64,000 nt of DNA, from positions 496,001 through 560,000 of the forward strand of contig NZ_JABMJG010000001.1 in assembly GCF_013376045.1 (NCBI RefSeq), written 5' to 3'. Made by a program: the position numbers and the translations under genes. Below the pieces are notes generated by a model. It was not told where the DNA came from, did no database searches, and worked only from the letters and a program-made list of their open reading frames with translations. Source of the stretch: Variovorax sp. SG517. Lineage in GTDB: Bacteria > Pseudomonadota > Gammaproteobacteria > Burkholderiales > Burkholderiaceae_C. Below, piece after piece: positions 35,611-43,298 of the stretch (the stretch's first letter is position 1; each line of letters begins with the position of its first letter).

Positions 35611-37119
35611 TCAGCAGGCCGTCGACTCCAGCGCCACCGCGCCGGCCTCGGCATGCGTCTGGCCGCGCAGGAAGGAGAACACGACGAACGCCGTCAGCAC
35701 CGTCACCCCCGCCAGCACGCACAGCAGCGTGCCGAACGCCGCGCCATAGGCATGCAGCAGCCCCGCGCGGTCCATGCCGGGCAGCAAGGCCAGCGCCTGC
35801 GAGAGGTTGCCGGTGGTCACGCGCTGCGCCGCCTGCGATGCGCCGGCGACTTGCCCCAGATGCGCCGTCACCAGCGCAGTCAGGCCCGCTCCGACGAGCG
35901 CCAGCGCGATGCCCTCACCCGCCACCCGCACTGTGTTGAAGATGCCCGACGCCATGCCCGCGCGCTCGCGCGGCACCACGCTCACGGCCAGCCCGTCCAT
36001 CAGGCCCCAGGGCAGCCCGATGCCCGCGCCGATCAGCAGCAGCGGCCACGCCATCCCGGCAAGCGGCGTGCCCGGCGCGCAGCGGCTGAGCCAGAAAAGG
36101 CCCGCCGCGCACACCAGCAGCCCCACGGCCGAGATCGCGCCGGCCGAGAACCGGTGCGCCAGCGACGCCGCCAGCGTCGGCACCACGAGGATCGGCCCCG
36201 AGAGCGCGAACATGAAGGCGCCCGCCTCGATGGCACTGCGCCCTTCGAGCCCGATGAAGCGGATCGGCAGCAGCACCAGCAGCACGACGAAGCCGTAGGC
36301 TGGCGCAGCCGCCAGCAGTTGCACGCCCACGAAGCGCGGGAAGCGGAACAGCGACAGGTCGAGCATCGGATGCGCCACCCGCCTTTCGATGGCGACGAAG
36401 ACTGCGCCCATCGCCGCCGCGCCCATGAGCGCACCAAGCACCCACGGGCTGCCCCAGCCGCTGTCGGGCGCCTGCAGCACGCCCAGCGTCAGCAGGCTCA
36501 GCGCGGCGGTGAAGCTCAGCGTGCCCGGCACGTCGAGCCCCATCGCCTGCGAGTTGCGCGACTCGCGCATCGCCAGCGAAGCGATGCACAGCGCCGCGAG
36601 GCTCACCGCGCCCGGGCTCAGCATCACGGCCTGCCAGCCGAAGCGCTCCGCGAGCCAGCCCGAGACGATGGCGCCGCAGGACAGCCCCACGCCGAACGAG
36701 GTGCCGATCAGGCTGAAGGCCCGCGTGCGCGCCGCGCCGTCGAACACCTGGGCCAGCGCGGCCGTGCCAGCCGCGAAGGCCGCCGCCGAACCCAGCCCCT
36801 GCAGCGCGCGCGCCAGGTCGAAGGCCAGGATGCCTGGCGCCAGCGTCAGCAGCGAACCGCTGAACGCCACCACCGCGAGCCCCAGCAGGAAGACGCGCTT
36901 GCGCCCGTACGCATCGGCCAGCGCGCCGGCCGCCATCAGCGTGGCGCCGAAGCTCAGCATGAAGGCGTTGGTCACCCAGTTGAGCTGCACCGGGCTGCCG
37001 CCCAGCGCGTCGCGCACGGCGGGCAGCACCACCGCCGGGCCGGTGAAGCTCAGCGGCATGCCCAGCGCCGCGAGGCAGACCGCGGCCAGGAGCCAGTTTC
37101 TGGAGGAAGAGGCGGACAT
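35611..37119 (-). CDS. MFS transporter, DHA2 (14-helix drug:H+ antiporter) type
   Basis: A 502-residue multidrug-type exporter. It begins WLLAAVCLAALGMPLSFTGP, and the DHA signature reads LNWVTNAFMLSFGATLMAAG followed by ALADAYGRKRVFLLG. The long length and number of hydrophobic segments fit the 14-helix DHA2/EmrB group. I start at the ATG at 37119 (MSASSSRN); upstream the frame runs through the divergent promoter region. The LysR gene on the other side of that region is the likely regulator. Confidence 0.92.
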   Translation of the reverse strand: MSASSSRNWLLAAVCLAALGMPLSFTGPAVVLPAVRDALGGSPVQLNWVTNAFMLSFGATLMAAGALADAYGRKRVFLLGLAVVAFSGSLLTLAPGILAFDLARALQGLGSAAAFAAGTAALAQVFDGAARTRAFSLIGTSFGVGLSCGAIVSGWLAERFGWQAVMLSPGAVSLAALCIASLAMRESRNSQAMGLDVPGTLSFTAALSLLTLGVLQAPDSGWGSPWVLGALMGAAAMGAVFVAIERRVAHPMLDLSLFRFPRFVGVQLLAAAPAYGFVVLLVLLPIRFIGLEGRSAIEAGAFMFALSGPILVVPTLAASLAHRFSAGAISAVGLLVCAAGLFWLSRCAPGTPLAGMAWPLLLIGAGIGLPWGLMDGLAVSVVPRERAGMASGIFNTVRVAGEGIALALVGAGLTALVTAHLGQVAGASQAAQRVTTGNLSQALALLPGMDRAGLLHAYGAAFGTLLCVLAGVTVLTAFVVFSFLRGQTHAEAGAVALESTAC

Positions 37120-37231
37120 CAGAAACGTGCTTTCGCGGAAGGTGAAAAGGAAGGCACGAAGATAGAAAGGAATCAATGCGCTGAGAATCGCCCCATTGCT
37201 CCACACACTCCCAGCCAAAGGTTGCCAATCC

Positions 37232-38125
37232 ATGGACAGCTTCAGCGGACTCGAATCCTTCGTGCGGGCGGCCGACCTGTCGAGCTTTGCCAAGGCCGGC
37301 CGGCTCCTGGGCATCTCGGCCTCGGCCGTGGGCAAGAACGTCGCGCGGCTCGAAGAGCAGCTAGGCGTGCGCCTCTTCAACCGCACCACGCGGCACATGC
37401 GGCTCACGCAGGAAGGCGCCCTCTTCCATGAGCGCTGCCGCCGCATCCTCGACGAGCTGGACGACGCGCGGGCCATGATGCAGGACGCCATCGCCGCGCC
37501 GCGCGGCCGGCTGCGCGTGAGCCTGCCGACCATCGGCTACCGATTCCTGCTGCCGATGCTGCCGGCCTTCAGGGAGCGCTACCCCGAGATCGAGCTCGAC
37601 CTCGACTTCAACGACCGGCTTGTCGACGTGATCGCCGAGGGCGTCGACGTGGCGATCCGCAGCGGCGAGCTGGTCGACTCGCAACTGGTGGCGCGCCGGC
37701 TCGGCCCGTTCCACTTCGTGCTCGTCGCCTCGCCGGCCTACCTCGAGCGCCACGGCGTGCCGCAGACCCCGGCCGACCTCGCGCGGCACACCTGCCTGCG
37801 CTACAAGTTCGCCACCGGCGGAAAGATCGAGGACTGGGTCCTGCCCGGCCTGCCCGCGCAGCTGCCGCCCGGCCTGCTGTGCAACAACATGGAAGCCATG
37901 CTCGGCGCAGCGGTCGCCGGCCTCGGCGTGGCCTACATGCCCGACTTCCTCGCGCGCGACTCGCTGTGCCGCGGCGAACTGCAGCGCGTCCTGGCCACGC
38001 ACCTCGTGCGCCAGGGCCAATTCACGGCGCTATGGCCGTCGAGCCGGCAGCTGTCGCCGAAGGTGCGGGCGTTCGTGGACTTTGCGGGGGAGCACATGTT
38101 CAGGGAGGAAGCGATGGCGCCATGA
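37232..38125 (+). CDS. LysR-family transcriptional regulator
   Basis: A 297-residue LTTR starting MDSFSGLESFVRAADLSSFA, with recognition helix LLGISASAVGKNVARLEEQL and the conserved RLFNRTTRHMRLTQEG. The effector domain includes LDFNDRLVDVIAEGVDVAIR and GLGVAYMPDFLARD. The ATG at 37232 is preferred to one twelve codons earlier, since family members start at this methionine. Divergent from the DHA2 exporter, probably its activator or repressor. Confidence 0.95.
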   Translation: MDSFSGLESFVRAADLSSFAKAGRLLGISASAVGKNVARLEEQLGVRLFNRTTRHMRLTQEGALFHERCRRILDELDDARAMMQDAIAAPRGRLRVSLPTIGYRFLLPMLPAFRERYPEIELDLDFNDRLVDVIAEGVDVAIRSGELVDSQLVARRLGPFHFVLVASPAYLERHGVPQTPADLARHTCLRYKFATGGKIEDWVLPGLPAQLPPGLLCNNMEAMLGAAVAGLGVAYMPDFLARDSLCRGELQRVLATHLVRQGQFTALWPSSRQLSPKVRAFVDFAGEHMFREEAMAP

Positions 38126-38188
38126 ACCGAGGAAGGACCTGCGCACGCGGCTCATGGTCGGCGCCGCATGAGTTGAAAGGCCCGCCCG

Positions 38189-40057
38189 TCAGGCGACTTC
38201 TGCCGGCTGCTCTGCTTGCTGACCGATGGCGGCAACCGGCTCCTCGACGCTTTGCGTCACGGGAGTCTCCGCGGGCATGGCAGCCACGGCGACCGGCGCC
38301 GCCGCGACAGGCTCGACTGGCTTGGTGCTCTCGGCGATCAGCGGCTTTCCCGATTCGGGCATCGCAGCCGTAACGACGGGCTCTACCGCTTCGGGCTTGG
38401 CTGCATCGGTCTTCGCGGGAGCGGCAGCCTTCGCCGCCTCGGGCATCGCGGGCGCGGGCGCGGCCACTGCGACAGGTACCGCTTCCACCGGTTTGGCACT
38501 TTCCACGACCACGGGCTTCGCGAGTTCTGGCTTCACAGGCTCCGGCTTGGGCGTCTCGGCGGACTTTGCCGATTTCACAGCCTTGACGGGCGCGGGCTTC
38601 ACCGGTTCCTGTATCGCCGCCACCGGCTTCGCAGCCTCCTGCTTCACCGGCTCGCTCGCCATCCGGCTCAGCGCCAGCGCGGCCTTCAGCGGGAACAGCG
38701 TGCGCTCGTCGCCCTCCGCGGCATTGCTCACCGTGGTGCCCGCCGTCTCGCTCAGGCTCGCGGTACGCACGGCGTCGAGGCGGTGCGTGGGCACCATGAA
38801 CGGCGAATGCGTGGTGTAGATGACCTGGTTGCCGGCGAAGTCCTTTTCGAGGTGGGCCAGCAGGTCGGCCTGCGAATGGGGGTGCAGGTGCAGGCCGGGT
38901 TCGTCGAGCAGCAGCACGGCGTCTTCGGCCTGGCCGCCCTGGGTGTCGGCGAAGAAGGCGACGTAGAACGAGAAGAACCACTGGAAGCCGCGGCTGCGCT
39001 CCTCCAGGTTCACCTCGACCTCGTAGGCGGCGTTCGGGTCGGACACCAGCGTGTCGAGGTACTGGCCGTCGAGGTTGAAGCGCACCTTCAGCGCGCGGTC
39101 CTTCCAGAGGCGGCGGATCTCGGCCGTCACCACCGAGCCGGCGCGGTTGACGAGCTGGTTGCGCGTGGCCTGGTCGTTCTTCTCGAGCAGGGCCTGCAGC
39201 TGCCGCAGGTCGAGCCCCGCGACCTTGCACAGCCTGCCGAAGCTCTGCTGCTCGGGCGTGAGCTGGCCCCAGCCCTCGCGCCCCAGGTATTCGGCGATGT
39301 TCTGGCGCCCGGGCAGCGCCGGGTATTCGTCGACGTAGACGAAGCGCGGCAGCTTGCCGATCACCCATTCCTGGGCGCGCTCCAGCGCGGGCGCGTCGTT
39401 GGCGATGGAAAGCGCGGTTTCCTCCAGCTCGGCGAGCATCTGGTCCTGCTTGTCGCTGAGCTCGGCGCCCGCCACGGCCAGCGCCTTGCGCAGGGCCTGG
39501 GCCGCCTTGATGGCGCCTGCCGACCACTTGATGTAGTCGGGGCTCATGATCATCGCGGCGTCGAAGACGTCGGCTTCCTGCTCGAGCGCGGCCTTCGCGG
39601 CTTCGTCGGTGACCTTCTCGGCCGCCGCCTTGACGGCCGGCACGATCTTGCGGACCTTGGCCTTGGTGTCGCTCACATCGAGCGACAGGGCGCCGAGTCC
39701 TTCGAACCCGGCCGAGCGGGCGGCGGCATAGCCCCGGCTCGCGGTGACGTGGCGCACGCCGGCCGCGCGCGGCAGGATCGCGGCCAGCTCGGCCTGCTCG
39801 CTCTCGTCGAGGCTCCAGCGCGTGAACACGACCGGTGTTTCGCCCGTGCACTCTTCCAGGCGGCGATGGCGCGGGAAGTCCTTGATGGGGCTGAGTTCGG
39901 CGACGCCTTCCGCCGGGTTCAGGCTGTGCAGCGCGCGCAGCAGGTTCGACTTGCCGCTGTCATTCCGGCCGAGGATCGCCGTGATCTGCGTGGAATCGAT
40001 GGGGCCGCTGTCGTTGATCGAGCGAAAGTTGGTGATCTGGAATGACGCCAGGCGCAT
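38189..40057 (-). CDS. OLD-like AAA ATPase with low-complexity Pro/Ala/Lys tail
   Basis: A 622-residue protein. Residues 1-465 are an SMC/RecF-like ATPase: MRLASFQITNFRSINDSGPI, Walker A GRNDSGKSN (30-38), a helical middle domain (AAEKVTDEAAKAALEQEADV), Walker B VLLLDEPGLHLHPHSQADLL (about 381-400) and YTTHSPFMVP (H-loop), as in the OLD/overcoming-lysogenisation-defect family. The last 157 residues (38192-38662) are a repetitive tail of KPV, EPV and AKP units with no fold. In OLD proteins a TOPRIM nuclease follows this point; here only the linker-like DERTLFPLKAALALSRM remains. A DNA-repair or phage-defence ATPase is possible but, without the nuclease, function is open. Confidence 0.82.
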   Translation of the reverse strand: MRLASFQITNFRSINDSGPIDSTQITAILGRNDSGKSNLLRALHSLNPAEGVAELSPIKDFPRHRRLEECTGETPVVFTRWSLDESEQAELAAILPRAAGVRHVTASRGYAAARSAGFEGLGALSLDVSDTKAKVRKIVPAVKAAAEKVTDEAAKAALEQEADVFDAAMIMSPDYIKWSAGAIKAAQALRKALAVAGAELSDKQDQMLAELEETALSIANDAPALERAQEWVIGKLPRFVYVDEYPALPGRQNIAEYLGREGWGQLTPEQQSFGRLCKVAGLDLRQLQALLEKNDQATRNQLVNRAGSVVTAEIRRLWKDRALKVRFNLDGQYLDTLVSDPNAAYEVEVNLEERSRGFQWFFSFYVAFFADTQGGQAEDAVLLLDEPGLHLHPHSQADLLAHLEKDFAGNQVIYTTHSPFMVPTHRLDAVRTASLSETAGTTVSNAAEGDERTLFPLKAALALSRMASEPVKQEAAKPVAAIQEPVKPAPVKAVKSAKSAETPKPEPVKPELAKPVVVESAKPVEAVPVAVAAPAPAMPEAAKAAAPAKTDAAKPEAVEPVVTAAMPESGKPLIAESTKPVEPVAAAPVAVAAMPAETPVTQSVEEPVAAIGQQAEQPAEVA

Positions 40058-40086
40058 GCGAGGATTTCTCTCTTCTGAAATGGATA

Positions 40087-40120
40087 CGGGGCCGGGGAAT
40101 GTATTGCATCCCCGGCCCCG
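40087..40120 (-). terminator. Strong GC-rich hairpin downstream of the FtsX-like permease
   Basis: A perfect 12-base-pair stem (CGGGGCCGGGGA with its complement) and a 10-base loop in the 88-base gap between two leftward genes. Read leftward it is followed only by a weak T-rich stretch. It is therefore best seen as a terminator or mRNA 3'-end stabiliser rather than a perfect intrinsic terminator. Confidence 0.6.
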
Positions 40121-40145
40121 TCCCGTCTCGACGAAAAGAAAAAAA

Positions 40146-42662
40146 TTACTCGGCCGCGCGCCGCAAGGTGTCGACCACCGGCCGGCGCAGCACTTCGCGC
40201 AGGCCCCACCACCCGGCGCCGAGCGCCAGCACCGCGCCGGCCAGCGCACCGGCGACCGGCACCAGCGGCGAAGCGGTCCAGGTGAAGTCGAACACGTAGC
40301 GTGCGAGCCCCCAGCCGATCAGCGCGGCCACGATGCTCGCGAGGAAGCCCGCGAGCAGGCCCACGCCCGCGAGCTCGGCGCGCTGCACCTGCCGCAGCAG
40401 GCTGGCACGCGCGCCCACCGCGCGCATCACCGCGAACTCGCGCGCGCGTTCCTCGCGGGTGGCGGTCACCGCGGCGAACAGCACCACGAGGCCGGCCGCG
40501 AGCGTGAAGCCGAACAAGAACTCGACCGCGCGGATCACCTGGTCGAGCACGCGCTGCACCTGGTTGATGGTGGCGCTCATGTCGACGTTGGTCACGTTCG
40601 GGTAGCTGCGCACCAGCGCGTTGTCGAAGCCGCGCGTTTCGGGCGCGCGGAAGGCGCCCATGTAGGTGGTGGGCACGTCGGCCAGCGAGGCCACCGTGTA
40701 CATCACGAAGAAGTTCGCGTGCATCGAGCCCCAGTCGACCTTGCGCAGCGAGGTGATGCGCGCGTCGTTCTGCATGCCGCCGATGTCGAAGCGCAGCACG
40801 TCGCCCATCTTCAGGCCCAGCGTCTCGGCCAGGCCCTCTTCCACGCTCACCTCGCCGGCCGCGCCGGGCGTCCACTTGCCGGCGGTGATGCTGTTGTGCG
40901 CGGGCGCGTCCACGCTGTTGCTGAGGTTGAACTCGCGGTCCACCAGGCGCTTGGCGCGGTCTTCGGTGTAGTCGTCGGGCGATACCGGCTTGTCGTTGAT
41001 GGCCACGAGCCGGCCGCGGATCATCGGGTACCAGTCGAACTTGCTCACGCCCGCGTCGCGCAGCGACTTCTGGAAGGCCTCGCTCTGATCGGGCATGACG
41101 TTGATGACGAAACGGTTCGGCGCGTCGGGCGGCGTGGCCTGGCGCCAGCTCGCGACGAGGTCGGTGCGCAGCAGCACCAGCAGCACCAGCGCCAGCAGCC
41201 CCACCGAGAGCGCGCTGACCTGCACCACCGCGTAGGCCGGCCGCGCCGAGATCTGCCGCGTGGCCAGCACCAGCCAGCGCGGTGCGGTCGCTTCGTTGAC
41301 GCTGCGGCGCAGTACCTTCACTGCCAGCCAGCTCAGGAGCGCGAACACCGCCACCGCGCCCGCGAAGCCGCCGACGGCAATGAGCCCCAGCTTGATGTCG
41401 CTGCTCGCCGCCATCAGCAGCGCCGCGAAGCCCGCCACGCCCACGCCCAGCACCGCGAGCGACGCGGGCTTGAGCCCGCCCACGTCGCGCCGGATCACGC
41501 GAAGCGGCGGCACGCGCGCCAGCTGCAGCACGGGAGGCAGGCCGAAGGCGAAGAGCAGCGTGAGCCCCATGCCGAGCCCGAAGGCCACGGGCCACAGCGT
41601 GGCCGCGGGCAGCGCGGTCTCGACCAGCCCCGCCAGCAGCAGCACGAACACGTAGTGCACCGCGAAGCCGATGGCCACGCCCAGCGCGCTGGCCACGATG
41701 CCGATCACCGCGAATTCGAAGGCATAGGCGATGGCGATGGTGCGCTGGCTCTGGCCGAGCACGCGCAGCATCGCGCAGTCGTCGAGGTGGCTGGCCGCGA
41801 AGCCGCGCGCGGCCAGCGCCACCGCCACGGCCGACAGCAGCGCGGCGAGCAGCGCGACCAGGCTCAGGAATTTCTCGGCGCGATCGAGCGTCTGGCGCAT
41901 CTCGGGCCGGCCGCTCTCGAAGGAGTCGAGCCGCACGCCGCGCAGTTCGCCCTTCTTGATCGTGGCGTCGGCCCAGTCGGTGAAGCGCTTGACCGCCGCG
42001 TCGTTGCCCGCCACGGCATAGCGATAGCCGACTCGGCTGGCCGGCTGCACGAGCCCGGTGCGGGCCACGTCGGCCTGGTTGAGCATCACGCGCGGCGAGA
42101 AGCTCATGAAGCCGGCGCCGCGATCGGGCTCCAGCGTGATGACGCGGCCCACGCGCAGGCCGGTGTCGCCCAGCAGCAGCGTGTCGCCGACCTTCAGGCC
42201 CAGCGAGTCGAGCAGCGAGGCATCGACCCAGGTTTCGCCCGGCGGCGGGATGTCGCGCGTGACGACGCCCGCGCCATCGATGGTGGTGGAGGTCTGCAGG
42301 CTGCCCCGCAGCGGATAGCCGGCCGTCACGGCCTTCAGCGCCACCAGCTTGCTGGCGCCGCCCTGCGCGTCCTCGGCGCGGGCCATGGTCGGGAAGCCGT
42401 AGGTGGATGTGCCCTGGAGCCCGAGCGACTTCGCCTGCGCCACGAAGGCCTCGGGCGTGGGGTTGTCACTGACGATCACCGCGTCGCCGCCCAGCAGCTG
42501 TCGCGCGTCGCGCTTGAGCCCGCCCTGCAACCGGTCGGCGAAGAAGCCGACGGCCGTGAGCGCGGCCACGGCCAGCAGCACGGCGACGATCAACAGGCGC
42601 AGCTCGCCGGCGCGCAGGTCGCGCCAGAGCGTGCGCCAACCCAGGCGGAGGGAGGCATTCAT
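40146..42662 (-). CDS. FtsX-like ABC transporter permease (YbbP type)
   Basis: An 838-residue membrane protein with about ten helices in two FtsX-like blocks plus a short N-terminal one. It begins LRLGWRTLWRDLRAGELRLL, and typical MacB/FtsX segments are VALAARGFAASHLDDCAMLR and ATREERAREFAVMRAVGARA. Large periplasmic domains lie between. This is the YbbP/LolE-like class of lipophilic-substrate exporters, which normally partners a separate ATPase (YbbA-like). No such ATPase flanks it here. The ATG at 42662 opens the gene. Confidence 0.93.
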   Translation of the reverse strand: MNASLRLGWRTLWRDLRAGELRLLIVAVLLAVAALTAVGFFADRLQGGLKRDARQLLGGDAVIVSDNPTPEAFVAQAKSLGLQGTSTYGFPTMARAEDAQGGASKLVALKAVTAGYPLRGSLQTSTTIDGAGVVTRDIPPPGETWVDASLLDSLGLKVGDTLLLGDTGLRVGRVITLEPDRGAGFMSFSPRVMLNQADVARTGLVQPASRVGYRYAVAGNDAAVKRFTDWADATIKKGELRGVRLDSFESGRPEMRQTLDRAEKFLSLVALLAALLSAVAVALAARGFAASHLDDCAMLRVLGQSQRTIAIAYAFEFAVIGIVASALGVAIGFAVHYVFVLLLAGLVETALPAATLWPVAFGLGMGLTLLFAFGLPPVLQLARVPPLRVIRRDVGGLKPASLAVLGVGVAGFAALLMAASSDIKLGLIAVGGFAGAVAVFALLSWLAVKVLRRSVNEATAPRWLVLATRQISARPAYAVVQVSALSVGLLALVLLVLLRTDLVASWRQATPPDAPNRFVINVMPDQSEAFQKSLRDAGVSKFDWYPMIRGRLVAINDKPVSPDDYTEDRAKRLVDREFNLSNSVDAPAHNSITAGKWTPGAAGEVSVEEGLAETLGLKMGDVLRFDIGGMQNDARITSLRKVDWGSMHANFFVMYTVASLADVPTTYMGAFRAPETRGFDNALVRSYPNVTNVDMSATINQVQRVLDQVIRAVEFLFGFTLAAGLVVLFAAVTATREERAREFAVMRAVGARASLLRQVQRAELAGVGLLAGFLASIVAALIGWGLARYVFDFTWTASPLVPVAGALAGAVLALGAGWWGLREVLRRPVVDTLRRAAE

Positions 42663-42863
42663 GGCCGCGACGATAGCCCAGCGGGCCCCGCGCGGCCGGA
42701 TTCAAGGGTTATTGCCGGTTTTGGCCTACTTGCCCGAGTCATGGTGCTGCCGCATGATGCGAGAAAACACCCCACTGCGCCGATCAGGCATTTATTGCAG
42801 GCTGCGGCGGGCGAAATAAAAACATTCCACTATCTGGCCGTCCTTTCCCCCGAAGGAGTGTCA

Positions 42864-43190
42864 ATGCTGCGATGTCAGCGTCTGCAAACCCTGGGCCTGT
42901 GTCTGGCCCTCGGCATGCTGTTGAGTGCCTGCGATCCCAAACCCTCGGCCGGTGCCGCTGCGCCGACGTCGCCCACTTCGCCGACCGCGGGTGCTTCGGG
43001 CACCCCGGGGGCGAGCCCGAGCAGCATCAAGCCTGCCGATTCCGGCGACAAGGTCGACGAATCCACCGCCCACAAAGGCCCGTCCGAAGGCGGTGCGGCC
43101 ATCGGCGGCATGAGCGGGCCGAACGGCGGCGGCACATCCGGTGGTGCGGCGCCCGCGCCGAGCGGCGGCGACGGCTCGGCACCCAAGTAG
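42864..43190 (+). CDS. Small Gly/Ala/Ser/Pro-rich putative lipoprotein
   Basis: A 108-residue exported lipoprotein of unknown function. The N-terminus MLRCQRLQTLGLCLALGMLL-SAC is a clear signal-peptidase II site (lipobox LLSAC). Everything after the Cys is low-complexity Ala/Ser/Thr/Pro/Gly with a few charged residues, predicted disordered (SGGAAPAPSGGDGSAPK at the end). A GGAG site lies seven bases before the ATG. It precedes the formate dehydrogenase operon by 108 bases; a functional link is uncertain. Confidence 0.8.
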   Translation: MLRCQRLQTLGLCLALGMLLSACDPKPSAGAAAPTSPTSPTAGASGTPGASPSSIKPADSGDKVDESTAHKGPSEGGAAIGGMSGPNGGGTSGGAAPAPSGGDGSAPK

Positions 43191-43298
43191 CACGGCCGGC
43201 CCCGTACTGTCGATACAGCCCCCACAGATTTCCCACGCAAGGCAAGAAGAAGAGACCCCGATGAAACACCCAACTTCACCGCCGCAGGAGGTTCCGTC

